NCBI RefSeq assembly: GCF_039908645.1
Contig: NZ_CP150917.1
Coordinates: 4,041,501 to 4,105,500 of the forward strand
Reading direction: 5' to 3'
Source of the DNA: Pseudomonas helvetica
Lineage (GTDB): Bacteria; Pseudomonadota; Gammaproteobacteria; Pseudomonadales; Pseudomonadaceae
Length of the DNA: 64,000 bases
The notes under the pieces were generated by a model. That model was given only the letters and a program-made list of their open reading frames with translations. It was not told where the DNA came from and did no database searches. Below are positions 34,749 through 43,163 of this stretch, piece by piece. Positions within the stretch are counted from its first letter, which is position 1. Each line of letters begins with the position of its first letter. Both the position numbers and the translations under genes were made by a program.

Positions 34749-34808
34749 AAAGCCCCTTCACCATAGGAACACAAGCCAACTGAAGCCCGGAGGGCGAATA
34801 GTCAATAG
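34749..34808. repeat. Left copy of a 60-bp direct repeat (GNAT gene 3' fragment)
   Basis: It matches 38388-38447 in 57 of 60 positions, in the same orientation. In the right copy it is the coding end of a GNAT gene (IYYSPSGLQLACVPMVKGL). Here the rest of that gene is missing. The two copies bracket the XRE-MFS-SnoaL block. Confidence 0.85.
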
Positions 34809-34838
34809 TGGATAAGGAGCGCATGATCGGCTTGCAAA

Positions 34839-35681
34839 CTAGCTATATCTGCCCTGAAGCCATCCCTCAAACTTACTCTGAGCAGCGCCTTCCAAACTGG
34901 GCGCGTAATAAACCAAGTGCAAGTGCCTGTCGGCGTCAATTATCAGGGTTGCATGCTCAAACGAGATATTTCCGAATGACGGAATTTCAAAATTTCTGAG
35001 GCCTTGGCAAGGGCCGTGAATATCCTGCCTGTTCCACCAATACTTGAACTCTGCACTGACTTTCTCGAGGCTGCGCACCAGCTCAGCAACATCGCTTTGC
35101 GCCGAAGCATGAACAAAATCCCTGCGAAAGCTAGAGAGCATTTGTATCGCCTGCTCCTCCCAGGGGCACAACAGCGAACGCATTTTCTCATCAGTAAACA
35201 GCATCCACAGGAGGTTGCGCTGCTCTGGAGGCTTGTCTGCAAAGTTGAATACTTTATCGCCGGCCGGATTCCATGCGAGAACGTCCCAACGCAAACTCAG
35301 GACATAGGCGGGGCGCAGCGGCATGTCTGCCATCAAACGATGGATGATCGTTGGAACGACGCACCAAGTCTGTGCCTGTTCTGCTGGAGCACGTTGGTAG
35401 GTCAGCAAGTAAAGGTGCCTGCGTTCCATGGCGTCAAGTTTCAATACTCGACATAGACTGTCGAGGAAAGCCGGTGAAACCCCAATATCGCGGCCTTGCT
35501 CAAGCCATGTATACCAAGTCAAGCCGACGCCTGCCAACGCGGCGACCTCCTCACGACGCAGCCCCGGCGTCCTTCTTCGCCCAGTCGTTGGTAATCCTGC
35601 TTGCTCGGGTGAAATGCGCTCTCGGCGACTGCGCAAAAATGCCGCCAACTCGTCTCGGGTGCGTTCGAGTGTTCTTCCCAT
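34839..35681 (-). CDS. XRE family regulator with MmyB-like ligand domain
   Basis: This 280-residue protein has an N-terminal helix-turn-helix (RRTPGLRREEVAALAGVGLTWYTWLEQGRD) and the C-terminal MmyB-like domain (LRWDVLAWNPAGDKVF, then EIPSFGNISFEHATL). Such regulators are thought to bind a lipid-like or small ligand. It is divergent from an MFS gene, with two TGTAACA palindromes between them, and probably represses it. It lies next to the isonitrile operon, but a regulatory link to that operon is only inferred. Confidence 0.9.
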   Translation of the reverse strand: MGRTLERTRDELAAFLRSRRERISPEQAGLPTTGRRRTPGLRREEVAALAGVGLTWYTWLEQGRDIGVSPAFLDSLCRVLKLDAMERRHLYLLTYQRAPAEQAQTWCVVPTIIHRLMADMPLRPAYVLSLRWDVLAWNPAGDKVFNFADKPPEQRNLLWMLFTDEKMRSLLCPWEEQAIQMLSSFRRDFVHASAQSDVAELVRSLEKVSAEFKYWWNRQDIHGPCQGLRNFEIPSFGNISFEHATLIIDADRHLHLVYYAPSLEGAAQSKFEGWLQGRYS

Positions 35682-35695
35682 TACACAGTTGCTCC

Positions 35696-35728
35696 CTGTA
35701 ACAGCATAAAGTGTAGATATTGTAACAA
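35696..35728. promoter_or_regulatory. Two TGTAACA palindromes, likely regulator sites
   Basis: CTGTAACAG (35696-35704) and TTGTAACAA (35720-35728) are odd palindromes 24 bp centre to centre, in the 129-bp gap between the XRE and MFS genes. Their spacing on one face of the helix fits cooperative dimer binding. Confidence 0.45.
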
Positions 35729-35810
35729 TGATTAGCTTGCTAAAGAATTTGCCGCGCCGGGGATGACGCGTAATTGTTGCGCCGCCCTAATTTCGCAAAG
35801 GGAGATTCTT

Positions 35811-37025
35811 ATGTTCAGGACAACACCCTCTTCGGTCTATTGGATTGCTGTCGGCGCCTTCGCGCTGGGCATGGCGTCCTATGTAATGGCAGGCCTCGTG
35901 CCTATGATTGAACAGGCCTTTAATGTGCAGGTAGCGGTGGCTGCTCAATTGGTGGCTGTGTTCTCTTTGGCTTATGGCATCGGATCGCCTATTTTCGTGG
36001 CCCTCTTACCCCCACAACGACAGAGGCTCGGGTTGTTGTCCGCCTTGGCGATCTTCGTCTTGGCCAATATGGCCAGCGCTGTCGTTGATGATTTCGCTGC
36101 GCTGTTAGTGTGTCGTGCAATTGCCGGGCTCGGGGCCGGAGTTTATCTGGCAACCGGAATCACTGCTTGTGTTGCAGTATCTGAACCTAACGGGCGCGGT
36201 CGAGCGATCGCCATCATCATGGCTGGAATGGCCAGTGGAACCGTGCTGGGTGTCCCTTTCAGTCTGCTGCTTGCCGAGCTGTCAGGGTGGCAGGCCGCTC
36301 TGTGGCTGATTGCTCTGCTTGGTGCTGCCTCATGGCTGGGGTTGGTAGTCAACCTTCCAGCGCTCCCTGCCGGACCGCAGATGACAATCCGTAGCAAACT
36401 CTTATTGCTAGAGAACCGGAATGTAGTAAGCACCCTGCTGGTCTCGCTGCTAGCCGCAGTGTCCAGCTTGGGGATGTACACTTTCATCGCCCCGCTCATG
36501 ACGGATCCCGCCTACGGAGGAATCGATAGCGTGACGCCATATCTCTGGGTTTGGGGCCTTGGTGGGGTAGCAGGAAGTTTCTTGATTACCCCGCTGGTTG
36601 AACGTATTGAAGGACCCGTGCTGATATTTATCATAATGCTGGTGTTGACTGCGTCACTATTGGCGCTGCCGCTGGCCGCGGCCATATCGCCTTGGTTAGC
36701 CATGATTCCTATCGCTATATGGGGATGCGTGGGGTGGGCCTTACAGGTTCCGCAAAATAACGAGTTGATCTCAGAGCGGGAGCGAAATGGCGATGGTAAT
36801 TTAGCAGTCGCCTTGAACGAGTCAGCACTTTACCTGGGGAGCGCATTAGGTGCTGGCGCAGGAGGTTTCCTATTGCTGTTGGAAATGCCAAGTTGGACGC
36901 TAGCGATCGGTGCCGGTGCAGTGGCGTTTTTTGGCGCCGCATTGCAGCTTCTGAAGCTGCGCACACATCGATCTCGCCCATTCGGTAAAGTATTTCGAGC
37001 ATCGGTCGCTGACCGCTTTAAATAA
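35811..37025 (+). CDS. MFS transporter (AraJ-like efflux)
   Basis: This 404-residue twelve-helix exporter has GGGAG before the ATG. The first helices (VYWIAVGAFALGMASYVMAGLV) and the motif region AIAGLGAGVYLATG match the AraJ/NepI/sugar-efflux group. It is divergent from the XRE regulator and may export a toxic metabolite; the isonitrile product of the adjacent operon is one candidate. Confidence 0.88.
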   Translation: MFRTTPSSVYWIAVGAFALGMASYVMAGLVPMIEQAFNVQVAVAAQLVAVFSLAYGIGSPIFVALLPPQRQRLGLLSALAIFVLANMASAVVDDFAALLVCRAIAGLGAGVYLATGITACVAVSEPNGRGRAIAIIMAGMASGTVLGVPFSLLLAELSGWQAALWLIALLGAASWLGLVVNLPALPAGPQMTIRSKLLLLENRNVVSTLLVSLLAAVSSLGMYTFIAPLMTDPAYGGIDSVTPYLWVWGLGGVAGSFLITPLVERIEGPVLIFIIMLVLTASLLALPLAAAISPWLAMIPIAIWGCVGWALQVPQNNELISERERNGDGNLAVALNESALYLGSALGAGAGGFLLLLEMPSWTLAIGAGAVAFFGAALQLLKLRTHRSRPFGKVFRASVADRFK

Positions 37026-37182
37026 ACAGCCGACCTCTGTTTCACCGCTCGAACTCGTTGTCGAACACGTTAAGTTTTCTTCAAGTTTCGCCTTTCACGT
37101 TCATCGACTTTAGAACGTGAAGGCGTGACCCCGGAAAGCAATTACCCACATTAACTTCATCGACTTTCAGGACGTCTCCAAG

Positions 37183-37713
37183 ATGCCGACCACCGCTCGT
37201 TCGATTGAGAAATACATCCTTGCCAAGGACGGAAACCGACCAGACCTCCTGCGGCAATGCTTCACTCCCGACGCAACCCTTGAGATGGTTGTGCGTACAG
37301 GCGTCATTTCATTTCCCCCCCATGTCAACGGCCGGGCAGGCATCGCGGACATATTAGTGCGCCGCTTTGGCCAGTGTTATGAGAACGTTTATACTTTCTG
37401 CCTCGGCGAGCCACCAAAGACAGAGGCCACCGTACATACCTGCAAATGGTTGGTGGGGATGTCGGTTAAAGAAACTGGCGAACTGCGCATAGGCTGCGGA
37501 GAATATCACTGGCGGTTCCTGCAAACATCAGGGCTTGCATCGCATCTACGCATCACGATCGAACACATGCAAGCCTGCACAGCACAGGACTTGGAGTCAG
37601 TAATGAATTGGCTGCAGAGCCTCAATTATCCGTGGTGTCTCTCCAGCGATATGATTGATACAGCGCCGCATATCAGCAACATTGATCAAATCGTTGAATA
37701 CCTTAAAACCTGA
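37183..37713 (+). CDS. SnoaL-like/NTF2 fold protein
   Basis: The 176-residue product begins with the helix RSIEKYILAKDGNRPDLLRQCFTPDATLEM, typical of SnoaL-like cone-shaped barrels. No catalytic residues can be assigned with confidence. It follows the MFS gene by 157 bp, with an inverted repeat around 37088-37124 between them (CGCCTTTCACGTTC and GAACGTGAAGGCG). It could be an isomerase-like enzyme or a ligand-binding protein. Confidence 0.7.
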   Translation: MPTTARSIEKYILAKDGNRPDLLRQCFTPDATLEMVVRTGVISFPPHVNGRAGIADILVRRFGQCYENVYTFCLGEPPKTEATVHTCKWLVGMSVKETGELRIGCGEYHWRFLQTSGLASHLRITIEHMQACTAQDLESVMNWLQSLNYPWCLSSDMIDTAPHISNIDQIVEYLKT

Positions 37714-38018
37714 ATATTGAGACATCCAGCCAGCACAACTAACGTGATTAGATGGAGGCCCGCCGATGCGGCAGCAGCTCAGTGCCTCTGGATGAACACC
37801 TCGGTTTTCCAGCGCAGCTTTCAGGCGGCCCGCACGATCCCTCGCCGCATCGTGCGTAGTTGCCTTATCGGCATACCCGACCTCACATCAGGTCGAACGT
37901 AACGACTCCGGCCTGTGACGACCGGCAACAGTCAACCCGATATGGCGGTCCACAATGCCTCACCAATTGGGCCGCTGAGAGGCCGCTCTTAATGTGGGTG
38001 TACAGTTAAAGACACCCG
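37714..38018. other. Intergenic stretch without a recognisable gene
   Basis: About 305 bp without a convincing frame on either strand. It leads into a truncated coding fragment and lies within the block bracketed by the 60-bp repeat, so it may be recombination debris. Confidence 0.4.
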
Positions 38019-38351
38019 TTGGTGACGCCTGGTCGGAAACTGTTCTCGGTCAGTGGAGAGACATCGAAACCCGAAGGCTTCCGCACCATTGAGGCGGCCA
38101 AACCGATCCACTTAGTGCTGCAGGGCTGGGCCAGCGGCAACCGCACCTGCAAGATCGATTTCGTCAGTGAGTTCATCCCAGGTGCCCGCTATGTGATCAA
38201 GGTCGGCATCGCCGACGGCCCTAATGATTTCGGCACCTGCCAAGTCAGCATCTTTGATTTGGATTCCGGGGCCCGACGCCTTCAGGCCAGGCAGTCATCG
38301 CCAAAGGCCAACGGCTGTACTCTGGATCAATTGCAGTTGCCGACGCATTGA
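38019..38351 (+). pseudogene. Truncated hypothetical protein (C-terminal fragment)
   Basis: The open frame of 110 residues (GFRTIEAAKPIHLVLQGWAS, CKIDFVSEFIPGARYVIKVG) looks like the C-terminal beta-rich domain of an envelope protein. It has only a TTG start, no ribosome-binding site, no signal peptide, and an in-frame stop directly upstream. I read it as a fragment left by a rearrangement. A short functional gene is less likely. Confidence 0.5.
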
Positions 38352-38382
38352 GTCACGACTAATGGGAACCCCCTTTTGTTCT

Positions 38383-38850
38383 CTACAAAAGCCCCTTCAC
38401 CATAGGAACACAAGCTAACTGAAGCCCAGAGGGCGAATAGTAAATAGCAGGTTCGTCACCCACAAAACCGCAGCGCCGGTAAAAATCAGCCGCGTTCAAC
38501 GTAGCGTCCAGATTGACTTCTTTCAGCCCCAGATCCCGTGCCAAGCATTCCAGGTGGTTCAGGACTTTCATGCCGATGCCTTGCTGCATAAAACCCGGAA
38601 GCACAAAGATCGCGCCAATTTCGCCGCTCTCCAGATCAAGCATTCCCGTCGCCACCGGTTCTCCTTGAACACAGCCCAGATAAAAGTGTTTTTCCATCAG
38701 GTCGCTGTACCCGTCCTCGGCTGATCCTGCCGTCCAGGCCAGCATTTGCTCCGCGGTATAGGCGCCGATGCACTGGTGCCGTATCGCTTGAAGGCGAATG
38801 TCGAAGGCTGTTTGGGAATCGCTTGGCGTAGCGCGTCTGATCTCGAACAT
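38383..38850 (-). CDS. GNAT family N-acetyltransferase
   Basis: This 155-residue GNAT has the acetyl-CoA loop VLPGFMQQGIGMKVLNHLE (Q-x-x-G-x-G/M), preceded by GEIGAIFV, and ends VNLDATLNAADFYRRCGF. ACGGAGA precedes the ATG. The 5' leader contains a strong terminator hairpin and a short Met/Cys-rich frame, suggesting attenuation. Its last 60 coding bases are duplicated at 34749-34808. The substrate is unknown. Confidence 0.88.
   Translation of the reverse strand: MFEIRRATPSDSQTAFDIRLQAIRHQCIGAYTAEQMLAWTAGSAEDGYSDLMEKHFYLGCVQGEPVATGMLDLESGEIGAIFVLPGFMQQGIGMKVLNHLECLARDLGLKEVNLDATLNAADFYRRCGFVGDEPAIYYSPSGLQLACVPMVKGLL
38388..38447. repeat. Right copy of the 60-bp direct repeat
   Basis: It is the 3' end of the GNAT gene and matches 34749-34808 in 57 of 60 positions in the same orientation, 3.6 kb apart. 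The position at a gene end resembles an attachment site, but no integrase gene lies between the copies. Confidence 0.85.
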
Positions 38851-38885
38851 TTCATTCTCCGTTAGCCATCGGTGGACGGAGAACT

Positions 38886-38913
38886 AAAAAGCCCCGTCCA
38901 TTTCTGGCGGGGC
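38886..38913 (-). terminator. Intrinsic terminator in the leader of the GNAT gene
   Basis: On the minus strand GCCCCG-CCA-GAAA-TGG-A-CGGGGC forms a strong stem-loop followed by TTTTT, 35 bp before the GNAT start codon. Ahead of it GGCGGGCC (around 38956-38963) can pair with GGCCCCGCC in its 5' arm, an alternative antiterminator. This looks like a transcription attenuator. Confidence 0.65.
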
Positions 38914-38950
38914 CTTGGGTAATTACGTCAAATCCTACGAACGCATGACC

Positions 38951-39013
38951 TCACGGCCCGCCAAAGGCGGTCATGGAGGAGCACATCATGTTCATGCGGC
39001 GTGTGTAAGTCAT
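38951..39013 (-). other. Possible leader peptide frame upstream of the GNAT terminator
   Basis: A 20-codon frame, MTYTRRMNMMCSSMTAFGGP, ends within the region that can pair with the terminator. It is rich in Met and has a Cys. No good ribosome-binding site is visible, so translation is uncertain. On the other strand a 6-codon frame (38988-39008) has a good GGAGGAG but no terminator downstream. The rest of the 39014-39342 gap shows no gene. Confidence 0.35.
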
Positions 39014-39342
39014 GGGTTGATAGTGTTTGGGGTGATCCGGCTTGTCAATCTCGGAGCGGAGTTACGAAACTTCCGCGTCCGGCTCAGGTGGTTTGAAAAC
39101 GTTCGGGTAAGAAAGCAGCCACTGTCACCTGTCCCTTTAACTTGCTGAAGAACACATGACTAAACAAGTACACCCCCTATGTGCATGTAGGCATCTTCAT
39201 CTCCAGATTTCTCGTTTTGCTGTACGAAAATTCTGAATCTTCTCAGCCCACCTAGCCACAACAACAAGAACCAAAACTTCCCCGATAGAGCAACTGTTAC
39301 GCTCGGAACAGAGTGTTCAGCTGACTAAAAGGAGTGACACCT

Positions 39343-39843
39343 ATGGCCAATCACGGTTACATGAGCATTACCGGCAAACGCCAAGGTTTGATTTCCGCCG
39401 GGTGTTCCGGTCTAAGCTCCATCGGTAATAAATGTCAAACTGATCATGAAGACGAAATCATGATTTTGGCTTACTCGCACAACATGATTACGGGTAATGA
39501 CGGTGGAGGTTCAGGCGGTCGCGGCAAGCACCTGCCTATCATGATTACCAAGAACATTGATAAATCATCGCCACTGTTGGCCAGTGCGCTTCATGAGCGA
39601 GAAGAGGTGGAGTGCACTATCCATTTTTATCGAACATCACCCGCGGGCGGCCAGGATAAATATTACTCAATACGACTCACGGGGGCGAAAATTGCCCACA
39701 TCACCCTTCAAGTACCTCACTCCACATATAGGAGCGATGCCCAACCGCAAGAATTAGTATCCATTCGTTATCGCGATATCAGTTGGACGCACATTCAGGC
39801 GGGCACGTGTGCTTATAGTACTTGGGGAAACGAGGATGAGTGA
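39343..39843 (+). CDS. hcp: Type VI secretion Hcp family protein
   Basis: This 166-residue Hcp tube protein has the N-terminal MANHGYMSITGKRQGLISAGCSG and the central HLPIMITKNIDKSSPLLASAL and EVECTIHFYRTSP motifs of the Hcp1/HsiC-linked family. AAAAGGAG precedes the ATG. Hcp hexamers stack into the expelled tube and carry small effectors. No other T6SS structural gene is nearby, so this is an orphan hcp island served by a main cluster elsewhere. Its end overlaps the next gene by 8 bp. Confidence 0.93.
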   Translation: MANHGYMSITGKRQGLISAGCSGLSSIGNKCQTDHEDEIMILAYSHNMITGNDGGGSGGRGKHLPIMITKNIDKSSPLLASALHEREEVECTIHFYRTSPAGGQDKYYSIRLTGAKIAHITLQVPHSTYRSDAQPQELVSIRYRDISWTHIQAGTCAYSTWGNEDE

Positions 39844-40525
39844 TGACATCTGTGACATTCACGACGTGACCAAAGCTGCGTCCGATCTTGTTGCGTTCGG
39901 GTGTTCTATCGGTGCTACGCAGCTGTACGATAGTTTTTTTCAGCTTCAATTTAGCTCGATTGTTTCTTCTTATGCTGATGAAATTATCCAAGCGGTTGAT
40001 GAAGGTATCATCAGCGCACGGGAGGGATTACAAGAAATCAGAGAGGAGTATGCCGAGTTATCGTCCAAGGTGCTTTTTTATGCTCAAAACGGCGCGGGGA
40101 TGGTGGCGGGAGCCATGCAGATGGAGGCTGGCGCCAGCATTTTAGGGAGCACAAGAGGTTTGGCCGTAGTACCCGGAATACCTTTAATCGCGCATGGATT
40201 CAATAACATCTATGAAGGCGCAGGCAATATCTACAATGGCCCTGGCGCACCCGGGGTGGTAGGGCCTGTTCGAGAGTTTTATCAGGACCGGCTTGGAAGC
40301 ATTTACGAGGGTAATATGGCCTACTACTCCATGGACGTGTACTTATCTATAAACGGCTTATCAAAGCTTGTTCGAAAGCCCGGCTCGATGCAGTTATTCA
40401 ACCACGACCCTATCAACTATGAAATGGCCTACAAACAAATGGGGAGGCTCGCTTTGGCTTTCGAAGCGTTAGTCGACGCCATGACAATCAAAAACAATGA
40501 TAAACGAGAGCAACGTAACAACTGA
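39836..40525 (+). CDS. Probable Hcp-dependent T6SS effector (DUF4225-like)
   Basis: This 229-residue protein overlaps hcp by 8 bp, so it is translationally coupled. It starts MSDDICDIHDVTKAASDLVA and has a hydrophobic, glycine-rich centre (AGMVAGAMQMEAGASILGSTRGLAVVPGIPLIAHG) followed by NIYEGAGNIYNGPGAPG. I place it in the DUF4225-type Hcp-associated proteins. The hydrophobic centre suggests membrane insertion in the target cell; the activity is not proven. A convergent membrane protein is the likely immunity factor. Confidence 0.78.
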   Translation: MSDDICDIHDVTKAASDLVAFGCSIGATQLYDSFFQLQFSSIVSSYADEIIQAVDEGIISAREGLQEIREEYAELSSKVLFYAQNGAGMVAGAMQMEAGASILGSTRGLAVVPGIPLIAHGFNNIYEGAGNIYNGPGAPGVVGPVREFYQDRLGSIYEGNMAYYSMDVYLSINGLSKLVRKPGSMQLFNHDPINYEMAYKQMGRLALAFEALVDAMTIKNNDKREQRNN

Positions 40526-40556
40526 AAATAAGCAACCATGAGTGCGAAAAACTCAA

Positions 40557-41036
40557 TCATCGCCTACGCCGCGACCGCCCAGCATAAAAACTCAAGAAGA
40601 CCAAGGTCAACATAAAAACAAGGAACACAACTGCTGCAACCAGCAAATAAGGCGAACCCTCTAAAAACTCAATTTTTTTCACCTGTGGCATAAAAATCAT
40701 GGTCCCAGTTATGGCTCCAATGACCATGCCAATCCAAGAACCACGCAAACTAATATACTTCTCATCCATCATCCCGCCAAGCCACACATTACGCAGTCTA
40801 GGAATATAAAAACGCAAGCCAAAAAAGCTAATAACTACATATGTAGCAATGTAGGTTCCGCGCAAATAGACACCCTCCAAAGGCACCACTTGCTTTACCC
40901 CACCAACAATTATTAGCGTATACAGCCCTGCCGAGCCGAAGATAAGCGAGCCTATCCAAATATAATAGCGAGCTTTGCTAAAATTCATAAATACATGATC
41001 CATCACGGCTACAATATTTGAAAACATTATAGCCAT
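40557..41036 (-). CDS. Four-helix membrane protein, probable immunity protein
   Basis: This 159-residue protein has four predicted membrane helices (around YYIWIGSLIFGSAGLYTLIIV, IATYVVISFFGLRFYI, WIGMVIGAITGTMIFM and YLLVAAVVFLVFMLTLVFLS) and a basic end. It is AT-rich compared with the core genome. It lies tail to tail with the effector gene, 31 bp apart. A membrane immunity protein fits an effector that attacks the inner membrane; this is inferred from position. Confidence 0.7.
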   Translation of the reverse strand: MAIMFSNIVAVMDHVFMNFSKARYYIWIGSLIFGSAGLYTLIIVGGVKQVVPLEGVYLRGTYIATYVVISFFGLRFYIPRLRNVWLGGMMDEKYISLRGSWIGMVIGAITGTMIFMPQVKKIEFLEGSPYLLVAAVVFLVFMLTLVFLSFYAGRSRRRR

Positions 41037-41073
41037 GCATCAGATCATTGAAAGCGCTGAATCATCTGCTTAA

Positions 41074-41622
41074 TTAAAAATTCGCCGGCGTATTCGCACT
41101 AATGATCTCCGCCTCATCCGCCCCAATATTCCGAAACCGGTGCGGTAGTGTGGTCGGAAAGTAGTACCCATCCCCGGCATTCAACACACTGATCTGCCCA
41201 TCCACGGTCAGCTCAACCGTGCCACGGGTAACGAGCCCACACTCCTCCCCTTCCACATGCACAATCGGCTCTTCGCCAGAACTGGCACCCGGTGCGTATT
41301 GCTCGCGCAACAGACGCATCTGGCGACTCGGCACCGACGCGCCGATCAGCAAAAGACGCAGGCCATCACGGCCCAGGTCGGGCTGCTCGTTGGCGCGGAA
41401 GACGTATTTGTGCTCTTGGGGCGGTTGATCGAAGGTGAAGAAGTCCGCCAAAGACATGGGGATGCTTTCGAGGAGCTTTTTCAGGGAGCTGACAGAAGGA
41501 CTGACTCGATTCTGTTCGATCAGGGAGATGGTGGCATTGGTGACGCCGCTACGCCGGGCCAGCTCGCGCTGGGACAGTTTGTAGCTTTCGCGTACTAATT
41601 TGAGTCGAGAACCCGTATCCAT
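41074..41622 (-). CDS. puuR: XRE/cupin regulator of polyamine catabolism (PuuR/PauR-like)
   Basis: This 182-residue protein has an N-terminal helix-turn-helix (LVRESYKLSQRELARRSGVTNATISLIEQNRVSP) and a C-terminal cupin (VEGEECGLVTRGTVELTVDG...GDGYYFPTTLPHRF). This is the PuuR/PauR architecture, which represses gamma-glutamylation polyamine genes and senses putrescine. It lies beside puuB, puuC and puuA. The start MDTGSRLKLV is family-typical. A decayed copy is at 24373-24859. Confidence 0.9.
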   Translation of the reverse strand: MDTGSRLKLVRESYKLSQRELARRSGVTNATISLIEQNRVSPSVSSLKKLLESIPMSLADFFTFDQPPQEHKYVFRANEQPDLGRDGLRLLLIGASVPSRQMRLLREQYAPGASSGEEPIVHVEGEECGLVTRGTVELTVDGQISVLNAGDGYYFPTTLPHRFRNIGADEAEIISANTPANF

Positions 41623-41780
41623 GACAGCCTTATGTGAGAACGACTTAAGGGTAATGGGGGTGGGTGACGGGTGGGCGCGGTGGCCGCGTATCACGCCGTT
41701 CCCCTGTCCCGGAACCGTGAAAGGCGGCTATTAAATCACGTTTGCTGATGTTGCTCAGCAGGTTCGATAAACGGCTGATA

Positions 41781-41817
41781 AAAAAGCCGGCGGCCCCATT
41801 TTGCGGTGGCCGCCGGC
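41781..41817 (-). terminator. Terminator after puuB
   Basis: On the minus strand GCCGGCGGCC pairs with GGCCGCCGGC around a 12-base loop and is followed by TTTTTTA. It ends the puuB transcript 11 bp past its stop and separates it from puuR. Confidence 0.88.
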
Positions 41818-41827
41818 GAGGTGCAAC

Positions 41828-43108
41828 CTAGATACCGAAACGGTCACGCAGTGCGTAGTACGCGGCGCCCATGGCGGTGAGCGGGGCCTGGAAGGTGCGG
41901 CCGCCGAACATGGGCATGTGCGGCAGGGAGGCGAACGCGTCGAAGCGTTCGGCGTCGCCGCGGATCATTTCCGAGATCAGTTTGCCAGCCAGGTGCGAGC
42001 AGGTGACGCCGTGGCCGCTGTAGCCCTGCATGTAGTAGGCGTTTTTCTCGATGCGACCGAATTGCGGCATGCGTGACATGGTCAGCAGGAAGTTGCCGGT
42101 CCAGCGGTAGTCGATCTTCACGTCCTTCAATTGCGGGAAGGTCTTGAGGATTTTCGGGCGGATCAGTTGCTCGATGTCGTCCGGTTCGCGGGCGCCGTAG
42201 ACCACGCCGCCACCGTACAGCAGACGGTTGTCGGCGGTCAGGCGGTAGTAATCAAGCAGGTAGTTGCAGTCTTCGACGCAGTAGTTGTTGCTGATCAGGC
42301 TCTTGGCGACTTTGGCCGACAAGGGCTCGGTGACGACGATTTGCGAACCGCAAGGCATGCTCTTGCGGGTGACGCGGTTGTCGAGGTCCTGAGGCAAGTA
42401 GGCGTTACCGGCGATCAGCAGGTATTTGGCCCGCACCACGCCTTTGGCAGTGCGCACTGTGATCGGCTCGCCGTAGGTGATTTCCACCGCTGCTGATTGC
42501 TCGTAGATCTTGCCGCCCAGGCCGATGATGGCCGCGGCTTCACCGAGGGCCAGGTTCAGCGGGTGGATGTGGCCGCCCTGCATGTCCAGCAGGCCGCCGA
42601 CGTAGTTGTCGCAACCGACTTCGCGCTTGATCTCGGCCGCGTCGAGCATCCTCAGGTTCTTGTTGCCGTAGCGCTCCCAGCTGCTTTTCTGCTCGGCCAG
42701 GCCTTTGAGCTGCTTCTTGTTCAGCGCTGCGAAAATGCCGCCGGGCTTGTAGTCGCACTTGATGTCGTACTGCTTGATGCGCGAACGGATGATGTCCGCG
42801 CCCTCAAAGATCATGCTGCCCAGTACTTCGGCAGTCTTGTCGCCGTAACGCTCTTCGATGACATCGACGTCGCGGCTGTAGGAGTTGACCAGTTGACCGC
42901 CGTTGCGACCGCTGGCGCCGTAGCCGACCTTGGCGGCTTCGAGCACGGTGACGCTGTAGCCCGCTTCACTGAGGAACAGGGCCGACGACAAACCAGTGTA
43001 GCCCGCGCCGATGACGCAGACATCGCACTCGACCAGCTCTTCGAGCACCGGAAAATCGATGGTCTCGTTGCGGGTTGCGGCGTAGTAGCTGTTTACATGT
43101 TTTTGCAT
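41828..43108 (-). CDS. puuB: Gamma-glutamylputrescine oxidoreductase (PuuB/PauB-like)
   Basis: This 426-residue DAO-type flavoprotein has CDVCVIGAGYTGLSSALFL for FAD binding near the start, the AKVGYGASGRNGGQ flavin loop, and the late MQGYSGHGVTCSHLAGKL. It oxidises gamma-glutamylputrescine to the aldehyde, giving hydrogen peroxide and ammonia. It is followed by puuR and preceded by the aldehyde dehydrogenase gene by 55 bp, on the same strand. Confidence 0.92.
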   Translation of the reverse strand: MQKHVNSYYAATRNETIDFPVLEELVECDVCVIGAGYTGLSSALFLSEAGYSVTVLEAAKVGYGASGRNGGQLVNSYSRDVDVIEERYGDKTAEVLGSMIFEGADIIRSRIKQYDIKCDYKPGGIFAALNKKQLKGLAEQKSSWERYGNKNLRMLDAAEIKREVGCDNYVGGLLDMQGGHIHPLNLALGEAAAIIGLGGKIYEQSAAVEITYGEPITVRTAKGVVRAKYLLIAGNAYLPQDLDNRVTRKSMPCGSQIVVTEPLSAKVAKSLISNNYCVEDCNYLLDYYRLTADNRLLYGGGVVYGAREPDDIEQLIRPKILKTFPQLKDVKIDYRWTGNFLLTMSRMPQFGRIEKNAYYMQGYSGHGVTCSHLAGKLISEMIRGDAERFDAFASLPHMPMFGGRTFQAPLTAMGAAYYALRDRFGI

Positions 43109-43163
43109 GATTGAGTTCCCGAACGGCCGCAGGCACTTGCCTGCGACCGCCGCTGTAGAAGTG

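Noticed and set aside
34749..38447. Integrated phage or ICE between the direct repeats
   Set aside because: No integrase, phage or conjugation gene is present in the 3.6-kb block.
38915..39148. A 77-codon plus-strand gene
   Set aside because: It runs through the terminator region, has odd composition and no family; the minus-strand leader reading explains the structure better.
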